From: Amorphophallus konjac
Taxonomy: Eukaryota > Streptophyta > Magnoliopsida > Alismatales > Araceae
Direction of reading: 5' to 3'
Length of the DNA: 64,000 bases
NCBI GenBank assembly: GCA_022559845.1
Contig: CM040121.1
Span: forward strand, 512,286,566-512,350,565
Shown: piece after piece, positions 12,731-24,500 of the stretch
How positions within the stretch are numbered: the first letter of the stretch is position 1
How the letters are laid out: each line of letters begins with the position of its first letter
The notes under the pieces: generated by a model
Told to the model about the DNA's origin: nothing
Database searches by the model: none
Seen by the model: only the letters and a program-made list of their open reading frames with translations
Program-made: the position numbers and the translations under genes

Positions 12731-13150
12731 TTTCCGTCACTTATATTCTGTGATGTTCTTATATCTGCTATATTCTCGAGGCTGCGGAGAGTCATTTCCC
12801 GCAATGGCCGTTTAAATTTCCGTCACTTATATTCTGTGCTGTTCTTGTATCTGCTATATTCTCGAGGCCGCGACGAGTCATTTCCCGCAATGGCCGTTTA
12901 AATTTCTGTCACTAATATTCTGTGTTATTCTTATATCTGTTATATTCTCGAGGCCGCGGCGAGTCATTTCCCGCAATGGCCGTTTAAGTTTCTGTCGGTT
13001 ACATTCTGTGCTTCTTATATCTGTTATATTCTCGAGGCCGCGGCGAGTCATTTCCCGCAATGGCCGTTTAAATTTCTGTCACTTAAATTCTGCACTTTTC
13101 CCATCCCCCGAGGTCGTGGAGAGTCATTTTCCGCTATGGCCGTTTAATCC
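12731..13150. repeat. 85-bp tandem repeat, about five copies
   Basis: Copies share TATATTCTCGAGGCCGCGGC, then GAGTCATTTCCCGCAATGGC, then CGTTTAAATTTC. CTCGAG landmarks lie at 12775, 12861, 12947 and 13031, with a degenerate copy near 13107, so spacing is 86, 86, 84 and about 76. The array sits exactly between E1's broken RT and the start of the E2 antisense ORF. It could belong to the E2 3' region. Confidence 0.85.
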
Positions 13151-13249
13151 TCATATCTTGTTACGCTACATCTATTCCGCACGCCCCGCCGGAGTAATCT
13201 TCCGCGGCGGTCTCTCTCCTCTTCTCTCTTCTTTCTGTGTTGCTGCAAA

Positions 13250-14318
13250 ATGAGCCCCCGCACGCTCCGCTTCGCCTCCTCCGGCATTCTGCGTGACGTC
13301 GCTCACAGGGGAGGTGTTACCGAACCTGACAGGCCACAGATCGAGGCGACGGCCTCTGAATTTTCGACCAAAGCTGGTGGGGCGCGGGACGAGGTGACAT
13401 CCCAGTCCATGCCGAGCGCTGTCGTCCCGCAAGTGGGGACGATCGGGGGAGATGTTTCGGTCCCGGCTCCTTCAAAGAGGATTCCTCCTCCTTCGGTGGG
13501 TGCACCTATCGTCCGGGCTTCTCTATATCAACGGTGCCGATCCTTGGTGCCTTCGTTGAATCGGGAAGAAATCAGACGCGGTCCCCCCTCTTTGCTCTTT
13601 GAGAGGGTCATGGAGGGCGATCTGATCATGGCCCAGCTGGGGGCCGAGATAATCGATTTCTTTACTCGGCGGGACAGTGAGGAGAGATCCCTTTCTCGGG
13701 TTGGTGCTGAGTCTGACCGGAAGATCAGTCAATTAACTTCCGAGCTTGAAGTCTATCGGCGGGAGGCCACCTCGTTCCAGGCTCAACTCCGGTCGAGCCA
13801 AGAGGAGACTCGGACGATGGTCGACCAGCTGGCCCAGGCTCGTTATATGGCAGACCTGAAGGGCGAGCTCCTAGAAGAGGAGTGTCAGTATCAGGTCGAG
13901 CGCTCCGAGCAGTGGAGGGCCGAGCGGGAGGAGCTTAGCAACCAGGTCCGGGGCCGAGCAAGTGCGGGAGGAAGCCGAGGTCGCGCAGACTGAAGCTGAG
14001 GCGAAGCTGTCCGAGATCTAGAGGAAGTTGCTCAAGGCCGAGCAGAGGATAATAGAGCTTGAGAAGGAGGTTGAGCGAGCCGAGGCGGGGGCGATAGAGA
14101 GATATAAAAGCTCGGAGCACTATCGCGCAGCTCTCGAGGAGGCCGCCTTCTCGTATTATGAGCCAGGCTACCGTTGGGGGCTGTGGAAGGGGCTTGCCCA
14201 AGGTTACCATCGAGCGATCGTTGAGGCCCAGCAGCAGGTGACCGACGAGCTTTCCTTCCGGGCAGCGTTACGACTCGAACGCGGAGACTACAGATTCTTC
14301 CTCTTCGACGTCGAGTGA
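13250..14318 (+). pseudogene. E2 antisense ORF: coiled-coil protein, frameshifted
   Basis: An ATG at 13250 opens 247 codons. Its first half is Pro/Ser/Ala-rich. The second half is a long coiled coil (RKISQLTSELEVYRREATSF, then EETRTMVDQLAQ). A frameshift near 13950-13990 moves the coil into another frame. That frame has a TAG at 14019-14021, probably a former Gln codon, and then runs to TGA at 14316-14318 through more coil. The end is GYRWGLWKGLAQGYHRAIVE, a tail style common in ORFs of this retroelement gene type. No plant mobile domain is visible upstream; the 85-bp array occupies that place. It lies opposite to E2 pol and downstream of it, the same arrangement as in E1 and E3. Function unknown. 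Confidence 0.6.
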
Positions 14319-15756
14319 AGGAGGTAGTGGGGATGCCTGCAGCTTGGCAGAGGGGTCGCTAACTCCGGTCACCTCTAGAGGGCACGCGGTTAAGACAGTT
14401 CCCACACAAGTGGGGTCAGTGTCTTGACCGGCTGTCACCGAGGGTACCGGGGGCAGATCCCTTGGCGCTGAGGATCCCTCAACTACCGATCCTCAAGAAA
14501 GACCGCGGGGCTCTCAGAGTCCCCCTATTTCCATAGACTAGGAGGAATTGTCCCCTTTCTCTCTTCTCTTTTTTTTTGCATGCAAGGTTGGCCCTTGCGA
14601 TATGTAATAACAGTAGTATTTAATACATAATTGACTATTTCTTACCGCCTTTGACGCGATTTGACCACTGTATCTGTAGTTGCTAAAAAGGTAGGGCTTT
14701 TATTTGCGGATATCTTGCGTGCGGCGATTGTCGCAGTACTGGCGCCTTTTCGACTTTCCATGCCTTGAATGATTTGCTATTTCGCGCGTCCCAGGGGAGA
14801 GGTCATTTGAGGGAGAGCAACTGCCTCTTGGGGAAGAGTTGCCGCCTTTCACGTTTTTTCGAGGGGAGGATCATTTAAGGCAAGCGTTCCCCCTGTCGGC
14901 CTATAAGAAAGGTCCCGGAGGGCGCCTCTACTCCTCTTCAACACTTAAGACTTTTATTGCAGTTCTTCCTCTTTCTCCCTTCTCGCGAAGTGCTTGTCTC
15001 TGTGCTGGGAAGTTATCAGTGAAATATGGAAGGTGATGTGGAAGACGATAATCCTGGCGGCCGCCACAGGCGCTCGTGCTACTTTGGCGTGGAAAAAGGG
15101 ACAACGACGGGCGGGTGGCGTGCAAGAAGGGACAACGCGTAACAGCGCGCCTATTCCCGACCGCTGGACCGCCGCCACCATCTTAGGAGGAAGGTAGAAG
15201 CAGAGGGAGGTTCAAGGAAGCAGGGCGTTCGGCACCGCGGCCTCGCCCTTCTCCTTCCTCACCTTGGCCTGCTTCTCCCTCCTCTTCCATCCCCGCCGTG
15301 CTCTTTCTCCCTCTTCTGCTCTTCAACCAATTTCTTCCTTCTTCTTTCACTCTTTGAAGGATGCCTTCATCCTTGCTCGCACCACTTGAGGGTGCTTGCT
15401 TTATGTTCAGCTTCCGTCCTCCTTCCAAAGAGTTGGCAGAAGAGGCCTTCTCTTGTTTTCCTTCCTTTTCTTCCTCTGATACCTCTCTTCTTCTTTTTCT
15501 TTGTTTCTGAGTTTCTCGAGCGAACAAGGTCAGCTGCCCCATTATCCGAGCCAGTTTCTACACTGGGTAGAGTCAGTGGCTCGGTCTGGGGGTGCCAACC
15601 ATGTCCGCGCTGAGTCATCAGCTCGTGTTGTAGTACCAGTGGATGTAATTTTTGCTTTTGATATGTGCTGTATTGGCTGTGGCCTATCCGATGTACGAAG
15701 AGACATTAATGAAAGGAAAATTATTGCCATTTATTGCTTACATGTCTATGAAAAGC
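14319..15756. other. Non-coding spacer between E2 antisense ORF and E2 pol
   Basis: No recognisable gene. It contains GC-rich stretches around 15050-15330 and pyrimidine-rich runs (15245-15510), which are purine-rich on the E2 sense strand. Short frames here have no family resemblance and were left out. Confidence 0.45.
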
Positions 15757-15988
15757 TCAAAAGTAGAACTTTCGTAATGTTGTTGCATTCCACGTCCGGG
15801 GGATAGGCGTTCCTTCCTTGGTAGACAATCGATACGCCCCCTTCCTGAGCGTCTCGACCACTCGGTAGGGACCTTCCTAATTAGGGGCTAGCTTCACCGC
15901 CGCCTCCAGTGGTCGAGAGGCTTCGGCATTTCTTAGGACGACGTCTCCTGGATGGAAAGGTCTGTCTCGGACTTTGGCGTTGTAATAT

Positions 15989-15993
15989 CAAGT
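15989..15993. repeat. Target-site duplication CAAGT (left copy)
   Basis: CAAGT stands directly before TGTTGAG, the start of the solo LTR. The identical copy is at 18442-18446 directly after ACTTCA. Confidence 0.85.
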
Positions 15994-16497
15994 TGTTGAG
16001 TTATGGTTTTGATGATTATTGTGATTGTTAAGTTATGGTTTTGATGATAACTAAACTTAATGTGTGATTAAGTGATGATAACTAAACTTGTGGTTGATTG
16101 CTCATGCTCTTGTTATTTATGTATGATTGAGATGGCAAATGGGAACGGTTACATGGTCTTGATCCTTGATTTGTATATGTTAGTTTTACAAGAGGCAAGA
16201 GATTTCATAACCTCTTCAACGGGAACAAGCATGGTATTAACCTTGACTATTTTGCTTGTAGGATCAAACACATGGCAGTCACCTGGTGAACCAAACATGT
16301 GGATAAGCACCCTGCTCCTCTATAATCCAAAACAGGTGGTATATGTCATTTACTGTCAAAAACCATTGGTGAGACTCTTACCTTGTCTTAGCATCGATCT
16401 CACCATGTGTGTCTCATATACCTCTCCTTCATACACCTCATTCATGCACATTAAAACATGAAACCCTTCTGGCCATCGTGCGCCCTCGCCCGCGGAT

Positions 16498-16601
16498 CGA
16501 CCTGCACGGTCAGGTCGCGGGGATCGACCTGCCTGGTCAGGTCGCAGGGGTCAAGGGGGCAGCGCCCCTTGAGGGGGTTTCCGGGGGCAGAGCCCCCGGA
16601 A
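16498..16601. repeat. Cluster of four GC-rich hairpins inside the solo LTR
   Basis: Perfect arms: CGACCTG 16498-16504 with CAGGTCG 16511-16517; the same pair at 16525-16531 and 16538-16544; TCAAGGGG 16551-16558 with CCCCTTGA 16565-16572; TTCCGGGGGC 16579-16588 with GCCCCCGGAA 16592-16601 around a 3-base loop. Confidence 0.85.
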
Positions 16602-16860
16602 CAAAATTTTGATTAATGCTCAAATGGTTTGCATGAACTTCATGCATTTATCATATGGATGGTTGAGCTATAATTCTAATCAATTATGTATGCTTTTACA
16701 GGTCAAAATACTCAGTAAAAATCCACAAGGTCAAAGACTCAGTTGACACCTTCTAAACTATCAAGGGTGATGCCACAGACATGAACGGGCTGCTAAAGGA
16801 CTTAAGTGACGGAGCTGAAGTGGTTAACGGACCGACCCGGGAAAACCCGGGGTCTGCCCA

Positions 16861-16903
16861 GCTGGCGGTCGACCGCCAGCACAGGGGCGGTCGATCGCCC
16901 CTG
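16861..16903. repeat. Two adjacent palindromes inside the solo LTR
   Basis: Positions 16861-16880 form a perfect 20-bp palindrome centred on GTCGAC. Positions 16882-16903 have 8-bp perfect arms CAGGGGCG/CGCCCCTG around GTCGAT. Further GCGGTCGACCG copies lie near 16934, 16984 and 17006. Confidence 0.85.
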
Positions 16904-17774
16904 CCAGCAACCCCCAGTCTACCGGTCTCTCAGTGGCGGTCGACCGGGATTCCCAAGAACCATCCGTCTGCATGTTTCTCAGTAGCGGTCGACCGCCAGC
17001 CCCTGCAGGTCGACCGCCAGCCCCGATAAGCCAAAAATATTGACTTTTGTCCATCTCGAAAGAAGCATCTCCTCTTGCTATTGTTTAATCCCAAACCCAC
17101 CAAACCCTCCAGAATTTGTGGATCTGGTCTAGGGCTTGTCCATAGACCTTCCAAGGGTTATAAAACATCCTATTAGGGTCATAACCCTAATCATCCAAGA
17201 GATCCAAAGGGGAGGCTGTCCAAGGAGGAAGAAGAGGTACTGTAGCTCCGTGAACAGTACCTCGTGCAGCAAGCTCTTCATCTATCTCCAACCCATTCAA
17301 GGTATTTCTGAAGCCATCTACCTCCAAGAAGGTGTAGAAGCAATCACGGTTCAAAGCTACATCCATATACCTCTTCATCAACTCAAGGTGATCCAAGGGA
17401 AGAAGAAGAAGGATGCTACAAGGAAGAAGGAGCCATTCAAGCATCATCTGAAGGTACTCTAGCTCTATTTGAGGTCAGCAATCTCAAAGGAAGAGAACAA
17501 GCTCACAAGCATCAAGAAGATACAAGGATTTGTCCAAGGAAGAAGGAAGGGTACTGTAGCCGTGAATAGTACTCTGTGCAAGAAGATCTATATCATATAC
17601 AAGGCCATTCAAGCTGAGTCTCAAGCTATTCAAGTGAAGAAGGAATCAACGTGAACATACAGAGCACACACTCAGGGGGAGCCTAAATCAAGAGCTTTCT
17701 AAACTGTGGTTTATTCATATTGGTGTTTTGTGCTTTATAGTTTCAGATTTGTGTTTCTTATAAACTGCAAACTC

Positions 17775-18050
17775 GTGTGTGTGTGGATCGTTGTTGGATC
17801 CGTGGTCGTGTGTGTGTGTGTGTGTGTCGTATTTGATTCGTGTGTGCGTAGGTCTTCTTAGATCTGCGTGTGTGTGTGTGGATTTATCTAGATCTTAGTG
17901 TTTGTGTGTGTGGAGTGCTGCACTTGTCGTAGCGTGTGTGTGTGTCGTGTTGATCCGCTTGTTGGATCGTGTTAGAGACTTCGTCTCCGTGTGTGTGTGT
18001 GTGCTTTGGGGCGCGTCCCCGTGTGTGTGGGCAGGCGTCATCCTGCGTGT
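17775..18050. repeat. Interrupted (GT)n-rich tract
   Basis: Repeated blocks of GTGTGTGTG separated by short unique pieces such as GGATC and GTCGT, all within the solo LTR. Confidence 0.8.
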
Positions 18051-18441
18051 GTGGTTGGAGCGCCATCTCCATTTGGGGATTTATCCCCGAGTGAAGCCTC
18101 ACCGGGTTTGGTTAGGGGTGGACGTAGGATTGCCGTCGTTGCATCCGAACCACCTTAAAAACCGCTGTGCACTATGGTTTGATTTGTGTGGTTTGGTCCT
18201 TTTCTTCTACCTCCATTCTAAGTGAGTGTATTTGTTAATTGTTGTTACGGATTTATCTACGTATATCTTGCATATTCTATATCTCATCATACAAAGTTTG
18301 ATAAATCCAATTTGTGTTCAAATAGTTTTGAATCTCTTAACTAGCATTCTATCACATATTTTAAAAAGGCCAAAAGTTTCCTTAAAATTTGCAAACACCC
18401 AATTCACCCCCCTCATGGGTGTCATTGATCGCGGGACTTCA

Positions 18442-18446
18442 CAAGT
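18442..18446. repeat. Target-site duplication CAAGT (right copy)
   Basis: Matches 15989-15993 exactly and defines the LTR ends. Confidence 0.85.
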
Positions 18447-21400
18447 AAGGCGCCATTGATATTCCATGGCTCGGATGCTCGCGATCTCTCTTATCTCGCT
18501 TGCAATATCGAGGTTTTTTAGCAGTTTTCGCTCATTTGTCTCGGGCGAGAAGTTGATGACTCGGAGAGATGGGCTACCGACCTCCAAAGGAATCACGGCG
18601 TCTGTGCCGTACACTAACTTAAAAGGAGTTTCACCGGTGGTAGTTCTTGGGGTAGTTCGGTGTGACCATAGTACGCTCGGCAATTCCTTGACCCAGTTAC
18701 CCTTGGCCTTACCGAGCCTGGCCTTAATGTCTTTTAGTATAGTTTTGTTGGCATTTTTGACCAGTCCGTTAGCCTGCGGGTGGGCTACCGAAGTGAAGTG
18801 GTTGCGAATGTGAAGGTCGGCACATTTGTTCCTGAAGTAATGAGAATTAAATTACCGACCATTATCGCTCACTATCACTCAGGGGATGCTAAAGCGACAG
18901 ATGATCGATTTCCACATGAAACTCCACACGACCGACTCGGTAATCCTAGCAGTGGCTTCGGCTTCAATCCATTTCGTAAAATAATCGATGGCGATGATGA
19001 CAAATTTCTTCTGGGCTCGGGCCGTGGGAAACGGCCCCAGGATGTCGATCCCCCACCGAGCGAAAAGGTATGGCTCGGTAAGGGTGACGAGCTCCGAGAC
19101 AGGTTGATGGACCAGATGGTCGAAACGTTGGCATCGGTCACACCTTTGCACGTAGGCTGAGCAGTCGCGTTGAAGAGTGGACCACCAGTAGCCTTGCCGC
19201 AACAAGATCCTGGCGAGCACTCTCCCCCCTTGATGTGCACCGCAGACGCCTTCGTGGACCTCTTGAATTGCTCGGCCGGCTTCCTCGATGCCGAGGCACT
19301 TGAGGAGGGGACCAGAAAAAGACCTTCGATACTGGGCATCGTCCAAGATGACGAAACGCCGAGTTTGATACTTCAGACTTCGAGCGTCCCGAGGGTTAGA
19401 GGGCTCTCGGGAATCTTGGAGCCAGGATACGTAGGGGGTCCACCAGTCGCTTAATAATGCCTGGTCAACGGTCCTGAGCTCCACTTCTATGCTCGGTCGT
19501 TCTATCTCTTCGAGAAAAACCGATCGTGTACCTTCTGGGGCAACAGAGGAGGCCAATCGAGATAGGGCGTCCGCTTGGGAGTTTTCCTCCCGAGTGATCC
19601 AGATGACCTAAAAAGCTCTCGAGTAGTGGGGCTATTCCTCTTACCAGTTGAAGGTATTTGACCGTCGGTGCTTCCCTAGCTTCATAGTCATCATTGACGT
19701 GGCTGGCGACCAATTGGGAGTTAGTGTGGATTTTGACTCGTTCGGCCCCCAATCACCGCGCCATCCTGGCTCCCGAGATGAGAGCCTCATACTCGGAGAC
19801 GTTATTGGATGTCGAGAAGTTGAACTTCAAGGCGTATTGTAGTTCTGCTCCTTCCGGGGATCGGAGAAGAACACCGGCGCCGCTGCCAGCAGAGTTGGAG
19901 GATCCGTCGATGAAAAGATCCCAGGTGGGCCCGGGCGTCGGCGGATGAACTTCCTCAGTCGGGGCAGTACTCTCTACGATGAAATCTGCGAGCGCATGTC
20001 CCTTGATGGCCAAGCAGGGACGGTAGGAGATGTCGTAGGCCCCGAGCATTATAGCCCACTTGATGAGGCGACCGGAAGCTTCAGGGTGAGCGAGGATCCT
20101 CTTCAAAGGCTCATTGGTCAGCACGACGATGGAGTGTCCTTGGAAGTAGGGCCGGAGGCGCTTGGCCGAGGTTACCAATGCTAGCACGAGTTTCTCGGTT
20201 GCGGGAAATCATCGTTCGGCATCGCCGAGAACCTTACTGGTGTAATATACTGGTCTTTGCACTCCCGCGTCATCTCGAACTAGGACCGAGCTCACCGTAG
20301 AAGGGGTCGACGAGAGGTAAAGGTGTAGTGTCTCGCACGGGACCGGCTTCGATAGCATCGGGGGCGAGGCCAAAAACTCCTTTAGTTCTGCAAAAGCTTT
20401 TTGACATTCCTCGTTCCAAGCGAACGTAGCATATGTCAATTTGGGCCCTCTCAATAATTTGAAAAAGGGCAAGCATCGTTCGGCCGCTCGGGATAAGAAA
20501 CGGTGGAGCACAGCAATCCGCCCGGTCAAGCGTTGGACGTCTTTGACGCAAGCGGGTGGCCGCATATTCAGAATAGACTTTGTCGGGGTTGGCCTCGATC
20601 CCACGCTAAGTGACTAGAAAGCCCAGGAAATTTCTGGATCGAACTCCAAAGGCACATTTAGCTGGGTTGAGCTTCATGTCGTACCTCAAGAGTGTGTTGA
20701 AGGTTTCCGTCAGGTCGGTGAAGTGGTCTTCAGCCTTGGGTGTCTTGACGAGCATGTCGTCGATGTAGGCTTCAACGTTCTGACCGATTTGTCCTTCGAA
20801 AATGTGGTTGATCAGCCTTTGATACGTTGCCCCGGCGTTCTTCAACCCGAAAAGCATTCGGGTGTAGCAGTATATGCCGAAGTCGGTGATGAACGTTGTC
20901 TTCAGGATCCATTCGGATCTGATGGTAGCCGGAGTATGCATCCAGGAAGCTGAGCAACTCGTTACCGGAGGTCGAGTCGACTAGCTGGTCGATGCTTGGC
21001 AGTGGGTAGCAGTCTTTCGGAGTGGCTCTGTTGAGGTCGGTGAAGTCCACGCACATTCGTCATTTGCCCGAAGCTTTTGGTACTAAGACGACATTGGCGA
21101 GCTATGTCAGGTAAAGGACCGGTCGAAACAGGCCGGTTTTCTTCCCCTTAAGAATTTGCTCTTTGATGATCGTCTGCTTCTTCGGGGCATACTTTCTTCT
21201 GCGTTGCTGGACGGGTTTTACCGACGGGTCAAGGTTGAGCTTGTGTACCACCATCTCCCCAGGGATCCCGGGAAGATGCTCTTCACACCACGCGAAGACT
21301 TGGATATACTCCGAAAGAAAATCTTTGTATTGCTTTTGTTCATCAGGTGATAAATCAGCTCCAATTTTTACTCCTAGGGTCGGGTCGTCTTTGAGGAAGA

Positions 21401-21503
21401 CCGTCAACAATTTCGCCACCAGGCTCGGATGTTGTTGGCTCATCCTCGACTCCCATGCCCTTTTTCTTTTTCCCCTCTGGCCTTATGGCTTCGACCGAGA
21501 TTA

Positions 21504-24500
21504 TGTAACACCTCCGAGCTATTGCATGGTTGCCTCAGACCTCCCCGATACCGGATTTAGTGGGAAACTTCATTTTTTGGTGATAGGTGGAGGGCACTAT
21601 ATAATGCCCTACATTTTTTATATAGTTTATTTAATTGTTTAAAAATTTTATACATCTAAATATTTGAATGTTTATTTATTATGTTTTAATTAGTCATAAG
21701 CAAAATTATAGGAGGTTACTAAGTTTGAAAAAAAAATTGAAAGGGCTTAAAATAAAAAAAATGAAAGAAAGGATGTATAAATAAAAAAAATGAAGGTCAA
21801 AAATGAAAAAAATATATAAAAAAATAATAAAAAAAGGAGTGGGCCGCCCCGCGACGCGCGCGGGCGGGCGCCGCCCCGCCACCCCCCCTCTTTCGGCCGC
21901 ATTAAAAAAAATTTAAATTTTTTTTTTATCTTTTAGTATGTTAGTTAATTAAGCTTCCTTCCTTAAGTCAAAAAAAACATGTATTATATAAAAAAAAGGG
22001 AAAAAATGCAGGTTAGTCAAAGGAAGTTAGGTGGATGTTAGGTGGAGTTTGAATGTCAAAAAGTTAAGTAAATAATATTAATATAATTGGTAAAATCCTA
22101 ACCATTGATTTAAATGGAGGGTTAGGATGGTTTAAGCTCAAACCCCTATAAATAGATGGGCTAGGGGCTTCATTTGCATCCTTTAGAAGCTGGGTACGTG
22201 AGGTGCTGAGCAGAAGGTTTGAAGGTCATTAAGGGAAGGGTTAAACATTTTTAAGGTAAGGGATTAATATTTATTCCCCTAGATTAGCATGTATTAGTAT
22301 ATTTAGATTGATTTATAGTATGAAATCAGCATCTATATAGGTGTTTAACTTCATAGATCGTGGTTTATTAATCTGTAATTTTATTTGGGTTGGATTAGCA
22401 TTTAATCATTAAGTTAAAGTATGAGATTAAGGGGATAATTAAGTGATTAATATGTTAAAATTATCAATGGTGTATGAAAAATTGATAGAACTTTCAGAAT
22501 CATGATACCTGATGCTATAAACTTTCTGCACAAATTTCTATGTCGAATTAAATTTATTTTCATGTTTATAGATTTTTTTGGTATTGTTCTAAATGTGTTT
22601 AAATTATACAAAAATACCAAAGGAGTATATTAAATCACAATAAATTGTGGGAAGGTATCTTACTATGAGTTTCACTTGTATAAAAATTGTCATACCTTCT
22701 GGATCATAATATTCATTTTTAATGAATTTTCATACATGATAAAAGGTATAAATATTTGTATAGAAATTATGAAAATTAGAAATAATGTTCCCAAAGGTCT
22801 TAAAATTTTACAGTAGAATCCTGACATTTAGTATGATGAATTCTGATAATAGCAACAATTATTGATACCTGCAAGAAATATTAGATACTTTTTGATATTT
22901 TAATAGAAGTGTAAAATGTTGAGAAAAATAGAAATAATGTATGAAAAATCATACAACTTTATTAGAAGACTAAAATACTTTTGAGAACTAATTGATGAAA
23001 ACTTCATCTCATTATGATAACAGAATCATCACTGGTATAATTATCAATGTTTAAATAATTAATTAGAAAATTTAGATAAATATAAATATTCTGTGAAAAA
23101 TCAAAGAAAATCACAGAAGTGATGTTGTGACATCTGTAAATTAAGGTTTAGTATAGTTTGGTCATTTTAGGTATTCTGTATAATTTTCTATAATTAAAAG
23201 TTATTATTGTAAATTATTATATATTTTAGAAACTGATATAAAATTTATAAAATTGATATACTGAATGAAAAATAATGACAATTTCTACATATGATATCTA
23301 TGATTGAAACAACATTCTGTAAATTTTTGGAAGTTACCTGATCATTTTGGATATATTTAATTGATTTATTATTCATGATATCTTTTTCTCACTTATTATG
23401 AAAAATAGTAACATAGTGTGAAAAATAGTAATACAGCATGAAAAATAATGACAAATTTTAAGAATAATAATTCTGTTATGAATGATAGTTTGACAAATTA
23501 TTATAAATTTTGAAGTGATGTAGATATATTTAGTTAATTTTTCATGTATTGTATAATTAAAATAATTATGTAAAAATTGTTATTCCTGCATGCCAAATTA
23601 TGAAACTTTTTCTATGAAGTATTACAGACAAGTTTAAGTTTCTGTAAACGTTTCATGATCTTATGAATTTATTAGCTAAATTTAGTCAATTATGTTAAAT
23701 TTTAGAGTATAAGCAATTTCAGAAAAAAATATAATTACTGTCTGAAAGAAAATGAAAATTTGCTGTTATGATCTTTACTGTAAATGTGTTAAATTCCTGA
23801 AATTTCAATTTGTTCTGAATTTGGATAACTGGATTATAAATTTTTGATGTATAAATGGAATAATTATGTAAAAATTATAAATACTTCCTGAAAAATTTTA
23901 AAAATTTACTGTTTTGATCATTTCTGTAAATATATTGATTCCCTGAAATTTCAAGACATTCTGATATCTGTAAATAGATTTAGTGATTTTTGCTATATAA
24001 ATATATCATTATAATTAAATAACTTGAAATTTCAGAAAAAGAAAAATGATTTCAGTATTGGTAAATTAATATTCACAGTATGAATTTTGAGTGGCATGTG
24101 TCCATTTCATTTATGTCATATTTATATTTTTAGTGTACCGTTAGTAATGCCAAATGGACACTGCCACCATAGGGGGAGACTGGAACCAAACTGTAGAAAT
24201 GCCCCTATGGGGAGGTTCACACTGTACTGGCCCCGAGGGTAACGGGGATTGAAATCCTGGAGGTGGACAAGTACCACTGGTTAAGGTGGAGAGGACTTCT
24301 CCCGGTTCTGCGCAGTAACCAAGACTCATCACTATTTACCTAGGTGATCGAGTACCGACTGACTGTCCTTCTAGTGGTGGTTTGGGCACTGTGTCTGGCT
24401 ATTTATACCACTGTTTACTGTTTACTGAACTGAAATTGAACGACTGTCACTGCCTACTGAATTGATATTGAACAACTTTTTACTGTTCACTGAGTCGTTA

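Larger units (their letters stand above)
15994..18441 (+). mobile_element. Solo LTR of a copia (Sirevirus-like) element, 2448 bp
   Basis: It begins TGTTGAG and ends GGGACTTCA, flanked by CAAGT on both sides, with no internal coding region. The 3' end passes through AATTCACCCCCCTCATGGGT, a sequence style typical of long copia LTRs. It interrupts the integrase C-terminus of E2: IRAMEYQWR lies to its right and YYNAKVRD to its left on the minus strand. Inside are a GC-rich hairpin cluster (16498-16601), perfect palindromes (16861-16903) and GT-rich tracts (17775-18050). A solo LTR arises by recombination between the two LTRs of a full element. Confidence 0.85.
15757..21500 (-). pseudogene. E2 Ty3/gypsy Tat-type pol, many stops and frameshifts, split by a solo LTR
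   Basis: Minus-strand segments in order: pro-pol linker (21443-21102, ending in TAG), RT N-terminal part (21062-20772, with FTDLNRATPKDCYPLPSID), RT palm with YIDD (20941-20606, other frame), connection and RNase H (20604-19753), archaeal-type RNase H (LFIDGSSNSAGSGAG, SEYEALISGARMA), integrase zinc finger (CDRCQ), core (GIDILGPF, VSDNG) and the C-terminal segment with GPYRVVETL. The last part lies left of a solo copia-type LTR at 15994-18441 and ends in TGA at 15757-15759. Nonsense codons occur at 21102-21104, 21060-21062 and 15877-15879, each where Trp is expected. The dual RNase H marks the Tat lineage. The element cannot be autonomous. Confidence 0.8.
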
